In this document: one piece after another, positions 10,224 through 22,100 of the stretch | How positions within the stretch are numbered: position 1 is the first letter of the stretch | Layout of the letters: the number at the start of each line of letters is the position of its first letter | Assembly: GCA_943736015.1 (NCBI GenBank) | Contig: OX031057.1 | Span: 38,526,501 to 38,590,500 of the forward strand | Direction of reading: 5' to 3' | Source of the DNA: Tridacna crocea | Lineage: Eukaryota; Mollusca; Bivalvia; Cardiida; Cardiidae | Length of the DNA stretch: 64,000 nucleotides | Notes under the pieces: generated by a model | The model's database searches: none | What the model saw: the letters and a program-made list of their open reading frames with translations, nothing else | Told to the model about the DNA's origin: nothing | Translations under genes and position numbers: made by a program

Positions 10224-13200
10224 TTTCAAATTTTCAGTCACTTTTATTGTGTCATCTGCAAATGTTTTTGATTTGGACAAACCTAAAATTTTGTCATTTG
10301 GTAATGAGATAAAATCATTGTAACAGTGAATTGACTTTTCTCAGAAGGTCATTGCAACAGTGTATGTTTTGCTTTGTTAGTCATTGCAATCCTGGACAGT
10401 TATAGTCATTGTAATATTCACCTGATGAATGTCTCGCCTAGCCATTGGTACTGAGATTGACAAATCTTTTGCATAGTCATTGCAACCCTGACCCGACTTC
10501 TCTTTCACCTAGTCATTGCAAGAATTGCTTGAGATTTTTTTTTATCATAAATGGATATATTGATGTCACCTTGTCATTGCTACAATGGATTGATAATTCT
10601 ATGACTTTTTGTCATTGGAACAATTGATTGACTATCCTCTCGCCTAGACTTTGTAACACTGGATTATACTAATTTCTTATAAAATTGCTTCGACAGTTGA
10701 TCTAAACTGTGATAGTGATTCAGACACTGGATTTCTCATCTTAATCTTGGAGTTCGGATCAATGGATCTTTTCTATCACCTTGGTAAATGTAACAATGGA
10801 GTGATAATTAATTTATAAAGATTTTGCAACAGTGAATTGACCTTTTTTTCTCACCAGATAATTGGAACACTGCATTAATAATATTCTTACCAAGTCCATG
10901 CAACCCTGAACTAACAGTTTACGTATGCATTGCAACAATGGTTTGAAAAATCATTGTGACTTAAACAGTGAATTATTTTATCTGTAACAAAGTTATTGCA
11001 ACAATGGATTAATTTTGTTTTATTTGTCACTGCTACACTGCATTGATTCTCTTTCTACTTGTAATTACAACAATGGATTTAAAAATTCATAACCAAGTCA
11101 ATGCTAAAATGGATTGACTCATTTCTGTTCTTGTCATTGCATCAATAGATATCCTATCCTGATCAAGTAATATCACTTCTAAATATATCAATTCCATACC
11201 TAGTGATTGTAACAATGAATTTACCAATCTCTTACTCAGTCACTGCAAAACTAGATTGACTTGTTAAAATCATTGCAATAGTGAAGTAACTTGTCTCAGA
11301 AGGTCATTGCAACTCTGCATTTTTTGCTTTGTTAGTCATTGCAGTCCTGGAGAGTTATAATTGGTCATTGCAACATTCAACTGATGAATGTTGCTTCTAG
11401 TCATTGGCACTGAGATTGACAAATCTTTGTGTAGTCATTGCAAGCCTGGACTGACTTCTCTTTTACCTAGTCATTGCAACAATGGATTGAGAAACACTTT
11501 ATCATTGCTGCGCTGGATTGATTATTTTTCTACCAGTGATTACAAAAAATGGACTTAGAAATCTATAACCTAGTCATTGCAACAATTGATTGTCATTGCA
11601 TCAATAGATATCCTAACCTGACCAAGTAATACCAGTTTTAGACTTATAAATTCCATATCTAGTGATTGTAAGACTGAATTTACCAATCTGTTACTCAGCC
11701 GGTGAAAAACTGGATTATTCGTTAAGTCATCATAACAGTGAATTGACTTCTCTCTGATGGTCATTGCAACACTGTATTTTTGCTTTGTTCATCATTGCAA
11801 TTCTGGACAGTGATAACTAGTCATTGCAACATTGAACTGGTGAATGTTTCGCCTAGCCTTTGGTAATTCGATTTACAAATCTTTGCATAGTAGTTGCAAC
11901 CCTATACCGACTTCTCTCTCACCTAGTCATTGCAACAATAGAATGAGAAACTTTTGTATTTGCCATTGCAACACTGGATTGATTATTTCCTACTATTAAT
12001 TACAACAATGGATTTAGTAATTTATAACCTAGTCATTGCAACAATTGAATGACTTATTTCTGTGCTTGTTATTGGATCAATAGATATCCTTATCTGACCA
12101 GGTAATACAAGTTCTAGACTTGTAAATTCCAAATCTAGTGATAGTAATACTGAATTTATCGATCTCTAAGTCACTGCAAAACTAGATTGACTTGTTAAAA
12201 TCATTGTAACAGTAAACTGACTAATCTCAGGTCATTGAAACACTATTTTTTTGCTGTGTTGGTCATTGCAATCTTGGACAGTTGTAACTAGTGATTGCAA
12301 CATTCAACTGATAAATGTCTCGCCTAGCCATTGGTACTGAGATTGACAAATCTTTGCATTGTCATTTCAGCCCTGGACCGACTTCTCTTTCACCTAGTCA
12401 TTGCAACAATGGATTAACTTATTTCTGTTCTTGCCATTGCATCAATAGATATCCTAACTTGACCAAGTAATGTCACTTATCTATAGACATATAAATTCCA
12501 TATCTAGTGATTGTAAGACTGAATTTACCAATCTCTTATTTAGTCACTGAAAAACTGGATAACTCATTAAAACCATTGTAACAGTGAACTGACTGCTTTC
12601 AGAAGGTCATTGCAACACTGTACTTTTTGCTTTATTTCTCATTGCAATCCTGGACTGTTATAACTAGTCATTGCAACACTGAAGTGATGAATGTCTCGTG
12701 GTACTGAGACTGAGAAATTTTTGTGTGGTAATTGCAACCCTAGACGGACTTCTCTTTGATCTAGTCATTGCAACAATGGATTGAGAAACTTTATAATTTG
12801 TCATTGATACGGTCATTGTTCTACTAGTAATTACAATAATGGATTTAGAAATTTATAACATAGTAATTGCAACAGTGGATTGATTTATTTCTGTGCTTGT
12901 CATTGTATCAATAGATATCCTAACCTGACCAAGTAATATCAGTTATAGACTTATAAATTGAATATCTAGTATTTGTAATACTGAAATCAACATCTCTTAC
13001 TCAGCCGTAGAACACCTTGATTACTCGTTAAATGTCTATATAACAGTGAATTGACTTCTTTCAGAAGGTCATTGCAACACTGTATGTTTTGCTTTGTTAG
13101 TCATTGCAATCCTGGACAGTTATAAGTAGTCATTGCAACATTCAACTGATGAATGTCTCGCCTAGCCATAGATGCTGAGATTGATAATACTTTGCATAGT

Positions 13201-13810
13201 CATTGCAAGCCTGGACTAACTTCTCATTGACCTAGTCATTGCAACAATGCATTGAGAAACTTTTTGTCATAGCATCTCTGGATTGATTTTTTTTCACTAC
13301 TGATTACACGATAGATTTAGAAATTGATAAACTAGTCATTGAAACAATGGATTGACTTATTTCTATGCTTGTCATTGCATCAATAGTTATCCTAACCTGA
13401 CCTAGTAATAATAGTTATAGACTTATAAATTCTAAGTCTAGTGATTGTAATACGGAATTTAGCAATCTTTTACTTAGTCACTGCAAAATAGATGGACTGA
13501 TTAAAAGTCATTATAACGGTTAACTGGCTTCTCTCAGAAGGTCATTGCAACACAGCATTTTTTGCTACACCTAATTGTTCCAACAATGGATTGAGAATTT
13601 GTTTGTCATTGCCACACTGGATTATTTTTCTACTATTAAATACAACAATGGATTTAGAAATTTATAACAAAGTCATTACAACAATTGATTGATTTATTTC
13701 TGTGCTTGTCATTGCATCAATAGATATTCTAACCTGACCGAGTAATATCAATTATAGAGTTATGAATTCCATCTCTATTGATTGAAATACTGATTTTACC
13801 AATTTCTTAA
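10224..13810 (+). repeat. Domain A minisatellite with ~470-bp higher-order repeat, unit 2
   Basis: Monomers of 29-36 bp start with GTCATTG or a close variant. About 13-14 distinguishable monomers form a block, marked once per block by a GTCATTGCATCAATAG-type monomer. Markers lie at 11133, 11592, 12068, 12433, 12899, 13371 and 13708, giving spacings of 459, 476, 365, 466, 472 and 337. The short blocks are missing about three and four monomers. The first ~900 bp are related to domain E. No coding signal is seen. Confidence 0.88.
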
Positions 13811-14046
13811 ATGCACCTATCCATGCTTTATTGAAGTTTCTTCTACCAGTACTTTGCACTATGTCTGTTTCAAACCACTGTCTGCTTTCCCACATAAACA
13901 AGTCGAAACGCTGATTGGCAGTAAAGAAACGGGTATCCTGTCGCACTGAATATATGTCAAAGATCTTAAAGTGAAACAGCTTTAGCTAGGGAGTCAAAGT
14001 ATCAATCCGAGTCTTAAGTGCGGAATGTTGCTAACAGAGCCTGTGG
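13811..14046 (-). repeat. tRNA-derived SINE-like copy 1, unit 2
   Basis: Read on the minus strand, the right end is a degraded tRNA-like head (CTCTGTTAGCAACATTCCGC, then CGGATTGATACTTTGACTCCC-type sequence, a decayed box B). The body runs left to a tail around AGTACTGGTAGAAG and CATGGATAGGTGCAT. It aligns with copies 2 and 3 of the same unit. Nothing suggests it is functional. Confidence 0.72.
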
Positions 14047-14758
14047 ATTTTTAGAGATAATGATAACAGAGAGACAGTAAAGAGAGGCAGAGAGTGTGTG
14101 AGGGAGTGAGTTTGAGAAAGCTTTGATTTTGACATTTTTACTTTATAGTGGAAAGGTTGTATTGTGGATGAAAAAATAGTTTGTAAGGCTAATGACGGAA
14201 AAGGGAAATATCTATACCGTGATAGATTTGAATAGACACGTGTTGAAAATGTTAGAGGGAAAATATTATAACAGCCACACGCTTCTTTTCCACATAACAA
14301 ACGTCAATGCACTGAATATCTATAACTATAACTCTAACAAGTGTTACCTGCACTGAAGGAAGGATCCAGTTAGTCTTAAATTATCTTTGATGTTCATTGA
14401 ACAACGGTAATTTGCTTTGTCGAGATCTTCACAACGCAAATTGTCTAGTCAGCTTGAGAATTATATTATTCTATTCAGTAATTTAGATGACTTGTTCTAG
14501 ACAACCACACTTATTTGTTGACATAAAGCAATAATGGAATTTAAGAAAGTAGATAAATATCAGATATCCATATTGTTAGAATAGAGATGGTGATTTAAAG
14601 GGCTGGCTGTAAGGGGAGGTGGAGCCCAGGGAAAATTAATCAGACTGGTAAAATGTTGGTTGATAGGTAATGGTTGTAGTGTTGATACCGGATTTATTAG
14701 TAGAGATCGTTGTGTTTGTTTTCTTGGTGTTTTATGGCCTAATTGGTCAATACTGTCA
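14047..14758. repeat. Spacer between SINE-like copies 1 and 2, unit 2
   Basis: The first ~265 bp (to about 14310) match 15001-15275 with moderate divergence; both contain GAGTTTGAGA-type purine-rich sequence, TTTGATTTTGACA and AAAGGTTGTATTGTGGAT. SINE copy plus adjoining spacer therefore form a ~500-bp module present twice. The remaining ~450 bp is unique within the unit and holds no recognisable gene. The same spacer occupies the equivalent place in every other unit. Confidence 0.75.
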
Positions 14759-15000
14759 ATGCACCTACCCATGCTTTATTGAAGTTTATTTTTACCAGTA
14801 CTTTACAGATTGTCTGTTTTAAACCACTGTTTGTTTTCCCTCATTAATAAATCAAAATGCCGATTGGCAGTAAAGAAAAATGTATCTTGTCGCAATGAAC
14901 ATATAAAAAGGTCTTGACGAAGAGCTTTGGAACAGCTTCTGATAGGGAGTCGAACCAGCAACCCGAGAGTTTTACGCCTGGAATGTTAAGGAGCCTCTTG
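14759..15000 (-). repeat. tRNA-derived SINE-like copy 2 with box B, unit 2
   Basis: On the minus strand the head reads CTCTCGGGTTGCTGGTTCGA then CTCCC, typical of a tRNA T-arm; GGTTCGACTCC fits box B. The upstream GGCTCCTTAACATTCCAGGC matches the anticodon-arm region of copies 1 and 3, but a convincing box A is missing, so independent pol III transcription is doubtful. The body runs left to AAGTACTGGTAAAAATAA and a CATGGGTAGGTGCAT tail. Confidence 0.78.
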
Positions 15001-15482
15001 ATTTAAGGAGATACATGTATGAAGACCGAGAGACTGTGACAGGCAGAGAGTATATTATGAGGGATTGGGTTTGAGAGAGCTTTTGATTTTGACACGTTTA
15101 CCTTATAGTGAAAGGTTGTATTGTGGATAAAAAATAGTGAATTACTAAGGCCAATGACAGAAAAGCAAAATATCTATAAAGTGCTAGGGTTTAATATTCA
15201 TGTTTTAAAAATGTTTAAATGGTAAATATCGGAACTGATATAAAAGAAACTCTGTTCTTTTTCACATAATCATCGTTGAAACAAGGAACAGCAATGAGAG
15301 ACCAGAATCGCAGTTAATTTCATCAAATATGGGAAAATAATCTTCCATGTTAGCACTGGCGATCCCCTCTCTCTCTAGACTTGTAGATAAGCGACTGAGC
15401 TAATAGATTAGTCTTTTACGATTGATTGATTGAGTGGTTAGTTGACTGTATGTGTTTAACAGCGTTTTCAACAATATTTGAG
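15001..15482. repeat. Spacer between SINE-like copies 2 and 3, unit 2
   Basis: The left ~275 bp are homologous to the start of the first spacer. The remainder includes a CCCCTCTCTCTCTAG word and a GATTGATTGATTGAG short run. No gene is seen. The same spacer recurs in all units. Confidence 0.72.
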
Positions 15483-15733
15483 TTATATTAGGGCGGCCTG
15501 TACATGTACCCATGTTTTCCTGGAGTTCAGTAACCAGTACTTCACACAATATTCTTCCCAAGCCACTAACTGTTTTTTCAACTCCACATAACTCTTGTCA
15601 GATCCGCTTTTCAGATGTTGGAGAAGAATTAATCCTGTTGCAATGTGTATTATCAAATCCCAAAAAAGCATGGCCGAGCCGAGGATCTAAACCAGCAAAC
15701 CTGTGTCTAAAGTTGTGTTCGCTACGGACCCGA
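15483..15733 (-). repeat. tRNA-derived SINE-like copy 3, unit 2
   Basis: On the minus strand: a degraded head (CGTAGCGAACACAACTTTAG ... GGTTTAGATCCTC, a mutated box B), a central part containing GTTATGTGGAGTTGAAAAAA, and a 3' part AAGTACTGGTTACTGAACTC ... CATGGGTACATGTACAGG with CCGCCCTAATATAACTC at the end. From memory this 3' part resembles tRNA-SINEs of bivalves and gastropods; I could not check it. Open frames on both strands here are by-products of the SINE sequence. Confidence 0.78.
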
Positions 15734-17235
15734 TTGCTATTCAAATATCTGTCGAGTTTAACGTCAATAGAGTGTTGATTGGAAATGCTGTGATAGTTCT
15801 TACGATTAATAAAAGATAGGGAACCGATTTCAATCGCAAAATACCTATGTCTTCAAAACGTTTGAAATACTTTCAGTCCAAGATAGTAGGTGTTTGGTCA
15901 GTGCCATAATTCATATTTTCGTTTACCTAGCTGTCAGTAAGTACCATCAATCCGATGTACCCCTAGCCCCTGAGAGGAGTCAACAAACGCTTGAGATTTA
16001 GCCAAGTCCTTTTTCCTTCAGCTGATTGTCCTGAGCTCTCAGTCCATGACACCAGCCATTCCCCCCTGGTTAATAAACCACATGTTTTCCTCTCTACATA
16101 AGATGCTACCTTGATTGGTCAAGTGTAAGTGGATGCCCAGATTCTGGAATTTACCTTAACTAAATGTCGTTAGCTCTTACCCTCAGTCTGTTCGATGAAG
16201 CTTAGCCTATGAGATGTACCTTCTATCCGAGAAAGGTTTCTTCGTTTCTTTTGAATAATATGTATGCCTTTAAAATGGAACCCTTTCAGGCACTGAAACT
16301 GTATCTACATGAATGTGATCGACCGGCATTCCTGAGCATGTATTCCCAGTCCGTGCTGTCATATATCCGTAGTCTTTAACTTGCACTTCAAACCATCGCA
16401 CCGAGTTCTTGAGATTGTATCATCTGTTCGTGGAATGTTCCCTCAGTGTTTTTCATTTCCTCTTAGACTTGAAACTCGTGCCTATAGTCCATTTGATGTT
16501 CCCCAGGCACTACACCACTGAACTGACTCGAATGCTTGCATTTGCCCTGTTTGCTGATAGCCTCAGCCCCTGAGAAACGTATCCTAAATCTGTGAGATGT
16601 ACCCTTAGCGAGTAACTGTGCCCTGAGACCCGACAACTGTATGGTAAGGCTGTACCACATGTCCATCTGATGTACTCAAGGTTTGTAAGACGTGCACTTT
16701 GTCCATAGGTTATTCTCACATAACATGTCACGTATTGTAAGGTATTGAGATCCTTCTATAGTCATTGAGATGTATTCTCGGGCCATGAAACCGTGATTTT
16801 ACTTCCAGCCTGTCATCTTTCACCATAACTTGTGGGATGTTCCCATTTTCCTTTCTCCACACTCTTAGACTTTGACTTTGCAGAAACCCTAAAACTGTGT
16901 CTCTGTCCTTATGTCAACCTTACGTCATGTGCCTCTATCCAAGATCAAAATTTTCTCTAAGTTCAAATGATGTAACCTCTCTATTTTACATCTGTGCCTA
17001 ATTTTTGGATTTACCTTCAGCCGATTAGCTTGTGGATTAGGTCTATGCAATCTTTCCCCAATTTGTGAACTGTTTCTGCAATCCTAGGGCTCTTGGCCTC
17101 AGTCTATGGAATTGAGATATTAGTCGATGTGGGATGCCATTGAAACCCTTGTGCTATTTCCTTACTGTCGTTTTCCAACGTTTAAAAGGTGCCCTTTCTA
17201 TTCTTTGACAATAAGTTTAATCCCAAAACCGTTTG
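15734..17235. repeat. Domain C, unit 2 (degenerate repeat-like, non-coding)
   Basis: Theme words include CTATGAGATGTACC (about 16207), CTGTGAGATGTACCC (about 16590), GTCATTGAGATGTATTC (about 16760) and TTGTGGGATGTTCCC (about 16830), interspersed with CCTGAG or CCTCAG words. Spacing is irregular and no clean period can be fixed by eye. There is no splice-framed coding signal. Confidence 0.5.
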
Positions 17236-17828
17236 TCCCCTCTCTCTTTTACTCTTATCGCTCTTGCTCTCTTCCTTACTTTGACATTGTATGTCGTTCT
17301 GGCTATCCCTCTTTCTGGGCTGTCTCTTTCTCTCTTCTCTTCCATCCTTCTATATCTCAGTCATTCTCTTACTCTTTCCTTTCGCTATCTCTCACTATCT
17401 CTATTTCTAATGTTTTCTTTTTCTCTGCCTGTTTCTCTATTTCTGTCTAACTCATTTCTTCTGTTCTCCAGACTCCATTTTTCTTTCAATCTCAATCCCT
17501 CCCTCCTTCCTCTCTACACCTGTCTCTCTACTTTTGCCTGTCTCTCTGCTTCTCTCTCTCTCTCTCTCTCTGTATCTGTCTGCATCTGCCTCTCTGTGGC
17601 TCAATCTTCGTCTCTCTGCCTCTCTCTGGCTCTATATCTCTGCCTATCTTATGCTCTATTTCAATTCCTCTTTTAGGCTCTATCTGTCAGACTCTCTTTT
17701 TCTCTGTCCTGTTCTCTTTCTCTTTCGCTCTGTTCTCTTTCTCTTTCGCTCTCATTCTCTCTCTGTGTCTCTCACTCATTCTCTCTGTCTCTGTCTGTCT
17801 GTCTCTCTCTCTCTCCCTCACTCTCTCA
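17236..17828 (+). repeat. Domain D CT-rich tract, unit 2
   Basis: Pyrimidine-rich plus strand; pure run (CT)10 at 17552-17571. A duplicated word CTGTTCTCTTTCTCTTTCGC lies near 17708-17750. 17829-17961 is a linker with no gene. Confidence 0.9.
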
Positions 17829-17961
17829 TTAACCACATATCATAGCTTACCTCTTCTTATAAGTTTTTTCAAGTTCACAGATCGCAGTTTTCTCCTTTAC
17901 CCCACAAACTGCATTCTCCATTTCAGATTTATCCTCCTTCAGTCCTTTTTACCCTCTGCCT

Positions 17962-19044
17962 CTTGCAACACTTGGTATACTAAATTCTTACAAAATTGTT
18001 TCTACACTTGATCTACTTAACTGTGAGAGTGTCATTGAGACACTTGATTTCTCATCTTAAACTTCGTTCGGATCACTGGATTTTCTTTATCACCTGGGAA
18101 ATGTAACAACGTAGTGATAATTAATTTATTAGGTCTTTGGAACAGTGAATTGACTTTTTTTCTCGCCGGGTAATTTGAACACTGTATTAATAATATTCTT
18201 ACCAAGTCATTGCAACCAGGAACCAACCTTTTATGTAATCATTGCAACAATGGATTGAGAAGTCATTGTAACAGTGAATTAATTCATCTGTCACAGAGTC
18301 ATTGCAACAATGGACTATTTCTTTTGTCATTACTACACTGGACTGATTATTTTTCTGCTAGTAATTACAACAATGGGTTTAGAAATTTATAACCTAGTCA
18401 TTGCAACATTGGATTGACTTATTTCTGTCCTTATCATTGCATCAATAGTTATCCTAACCTGACCAAGTAATATCAGTTATTGACTTATAAATTCCATATG
18501 TAGTGATTGTAATAGTGAATTTACCAAACTCTTACTTAGCTCCTGAAAGACTGGATTACTTGTTAAAAGTTATTATATGAGTGAATTGACATCGCTCTGA
18601 AGGTCATTGCAAGACTATTTTTTGCTTTGTTAGTTGTTGCAAATTTTGGACAGTTATAACTAGTTGTTCTAACATTCAACCGATGAATGTCTTGCCTAGG
18701 CATTAGTACTGAGATTGACAAATCTTTGCATAATCATTGTAACCTTAAACTGACTTCTCTTTAACCTAGTCATTGTAACAATGGACTGAGAAACTTTTTA
18801 ATTTGTCATTGCTACACTGGATTGATTTTTTTTCTACTAGTAATGACTGTAATGGATTTAGAAATTGATAACCTAGTCATTGCAACAATGGATTGACTTA
18901 TTTCTGTGCTTGTCATTGAATCGGTAGATATCCTTACTTGACTAAGTTATATCAGTAACAGACTTTTAAATTCCATGTCTAGTGATTGTAATACTGAGTT
19001 TACCAATCTCTTCATTAGTCACTGCAAAACCAGATTGACACTGG
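17962..19044 (+). repeat. Domain E minisatellite, unit 2
   Basis: Same order as unit 1. The uninterrupted TGTAACAATGGACTGAG site that carries the insertion in unit 6 is near 18773. Confidence 0.87.
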
Positions 19045-19168
19045 TTAACCCATTACTACACAATCCCTACTTTTGAGGCCCCTGAGAAAGAAGGGTTTAG
19101 AAAACATTGTGGGAAAAAGAGAAAATGCTGGTAACCAGCATTTCCTCCTTTTCCCACAACGTTTTCTA
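19045..19168 (+). mobile_element. Truncated TTAA-type MITE, end of unit 2
   Basis: Hairpin arms 19098-19132 and 19134-19168; same truncation as unit 1. Confidence 0.72.
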
Positions 19169-19184
19169 TCCTTCACAAAACAAA

Positions 19185-22100
19185 TTTCAAATTTTCAGTC
19201 ACTTTTATTGTATCATCTGCAAATGTTTTTGATTTGGACAAACCTAAAATTTTGTCATTTGGTAATGAGATAAAATCATTGTAACCGTGAATTGACTTCT
19301 CTCAGAAGGTCATTGCAACAGTGTATGTTTTGCTTTGTTAGTCATTGCAATCCTGGACAGTTATAGTCATTGTAATATTCACCTGATGAATGTCTCGCCT
19401 AGCCATTGGTACTGAGATTGACAAATCTTTTGCATAGTCATTGCAACCCTGACCCGACTTCTCTTTCACTTAGTCATTGCAAGAATTGCTTGAGATTTTT
19501 TTTTATCATAAATGGATATATTGATGTCACCTTGTCATTGCTACAATGGATTGATAATTCTATGACTTTGTCATTGGAACAATTGATTGACTATCCTCTC
19601 GCCTAGACTTTGTGACACTGGATTATACTAAATTCTTATAAAATTGCTTCGACAGTTGATATAAACTGTGATAGTGATTCAGACACTGGATTTCTCATCT
19701 TAATCTTGGAGTTCGGATCAATGGATCTTTTCTATCACCTTGGTAAATGTAACAATGGAGTGATAATTAATTTATAAAGATTTTGCAACAGTGAATTGAC
19801 CTTTTTTTCTCACCAGATAATTGGAACACTGCATTAATAATATTCTTACCAAGTCCATGCAACCCTGAACTAACAGTTTACGTATGCATTGCAACAATGG
19901 TTTGAAAAATCATTGTAACTTAAACAGTGAATTATTTTATCTGTAACAAAGTCATTGCAACAATGGATTAATTTTGTTTTATTTGTCACTGCTACACTGC
20001 ATTGATTCTCTTTCTATGTGTAATTACAACAATGGATTTAAAAATTTATAACCAAGTCAATGCTAAAATGGATTGACTCATTTCTGTTCTTGTCATTGCA
20101 TCAATAGATATCCTATCCTGATCAAGTAATATCACTTCTAGATATATCAATTCCATACCTAGTGATTGTAACAATGAATTTACCAATCTCTTACTCAGTC
20201 ACTGCAAAACTAGATTGACTTGTTAAAATCATTGAAATAGTGAAGTAACTTGTCTCAGAAGGTCATTGCAACTTTGCATTTTTTGCTTTGTTAGTCATTG
20301 CAGTCCTGGAGAGTTATAATTGGTCATTGCAACATTCAACTGATGAATGTTGCTTCTAGTCATTGGCACTGAGATTGACAAATCTTTGTGTAGTCATTGC
20401 AAGCCTGGACTGACTTCTCTTTTACCTAGTCATTGCAACAATGGATTGAGAAACACTTTATCATTGCTGCGCTGGATTGATTATTTTTCTACCAGTGATT
20501 ACAAAAAATGGACTTAGAAATCTATAACCTAGTCATTGCAACAATTGATTGTCATTGCATCAATAGATATCCTAACCTGACCAAGTAATACCAGTTTTAG
20601 ACTTATAAAGTCCATATCTAGTGATTGTAAGACTGAATTTACCAATCTGTTACTCAGCCGGTGAAAAACTGGATTATTCGTTAAGTCATCATAACAGTGA
20701 ATTGACTTCTCTCTGATGGTCATTGCAACACTGTATTTTTGCTTTGTTCATCATTGCAATTCTGGACAGTGATAACTAGTCATTGCAACATTGAACTGGT
20801 GAATGTTTCGCCTAGCCTTTGGTAATTCGATTTACAAATCTTTGCATAGTAGTTGCAACCCTATACCGACTTCTCTCTCACCTAGTCATTGCAACAATAG
20901 AATGAGAAACTTTTGTATTTGCCATTGCAACACTGGATTGATTATTTCCTACTATTAATTACAACAATGGATTTAGTAATTTATAACCTAGTCATTGCAA
21001 CAATTGAATGACTTATTTCTGTGCTTGTTATTGGATCAATAGATATCCTTATCTGACCAGGTAATACAAGTTCTAGACTTGTAAATTCCAAATCTAGTGA
21101 TAGTAATACTGAATTTATTGATCTCTAAGTCACTGCAAAACTAGATTGACTTGTTAAAATCATTGTAACAGTAAACTGACTAATCTCAGGTCATTGAAAC
21201 ACTATTTTTTTGCTGTGTTGGTCATTGCAATCTTGGACAGTTGTAACTAGTGATTGCAACATTCAACTGATAAATGTCTCGCCTAGCCATTGGTACTGAG
21301 ATTGACAAATCTTTGCATTGTCATTTCAGCCCTGGACCGACTTCTCTTTCACCTAGTCATTGCAACAATGGATTAACTTATTTCTGTTCTTGCCATTGCA
21401 TCAATAGATATCCTAACTTGACCAAGTAATGTCACTTATCTATAGACATATAAATTCCATATCTAGTGATTGTAAGACTGAATTTACCAATCTCTTATTT
21501 AGTCACTGAAAAACTGGATAACTCATTAAAACCATTGTAACAGTGAACTGACTGCTTTCAGAAGGTCATTGCAACACTGTACTTTTTGCTTTATTTCTCA
21601 TTGCAATCCTGGACTGTTATAACTAGTCATTGCAACACTGAAGTGATGAATGTCTCGTGGTACTGAGACTGAGAAATTTTTAGTGGTAATTGCAACCCTA
21701 GACTGACTTCTCTTTGATCTAGTCATTGCAACAATGGATTGAGAAACTTTATAATTTGTCATTGATACGGTCATTGTTCTACTAGTAATTACAATAATGG
21801 ATTTAGAAATTTATAACATAGTAATTGCAACAGTGGATCGACTTATTTCTGTGCTTGTCATTGTATCAATAGATATCCTAACCTGACCAAGTGATATCAG
21901 TTATAGACTTATAAATTCAATATCTAGTATTTGTAATACTGAAATCAACATCTCTTACTCAGCCGTAGAACACCTTGATTACTCGTTAAATGTCTATATA
22001 ACAGTGAATTGACTTCTTTCAGAAGGTCATTGCAACACTGTATGTTTTGCTTTGTTAGTCATTGCAATCCTGGACAGTTATAAGTAGTCATTGCAACATT

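Larger units (their letters stand above)
10224..19184 (+). repeat. Macrosatellite unit 2 (8961 bp, reference copy)
   Basis: A complete regular unit, used here as the reference for domain boundaries: A 10224-13810, SINE-like copies and spacers 13811-15733, C 15734-17235, D 17236-17828, linker, E 17962-19044, MITE 19045-19168. Identity to the next units is very high by eye, with scattered substitutions and small indels. Confidence 0.95.

Noticed and set aside
10112-10312. 66-codon frame across the MITE hairpin
   Set aside because: It spans the inverted repeat and runs into minisatellite; its conservation reflects that of the unit.
10224-13810. CRISPR-like array (short repeats with spacers)
   Set aside because: The ~35-bp units are contiguous degenerate tandem monomers with no constant repeat plus unique spacers, no cas genes, and a eukaryotic context.
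14940-15000. Functional tRNA gene on the minus strand
   Set aside because: Box B is good, but no acceptor stem or convincing box A can be drawn, and a SINE body follows.
15483-15778. Overlapping 62- and 88-codon frames on opposite strands, repeated in each unit
   Set aside because: Both fall on SINE-like copy 3; opposite-strand frames of a tRNA-derived repeat are not evidence of proteins.
16463-16731. 65- to 73-codon minus-strand frames in domain C of every unit
   Set aside because: Two overlapping phases, no recognisable domain, and substitutions between units do not favour either frame. The domain looks repeat-derived.
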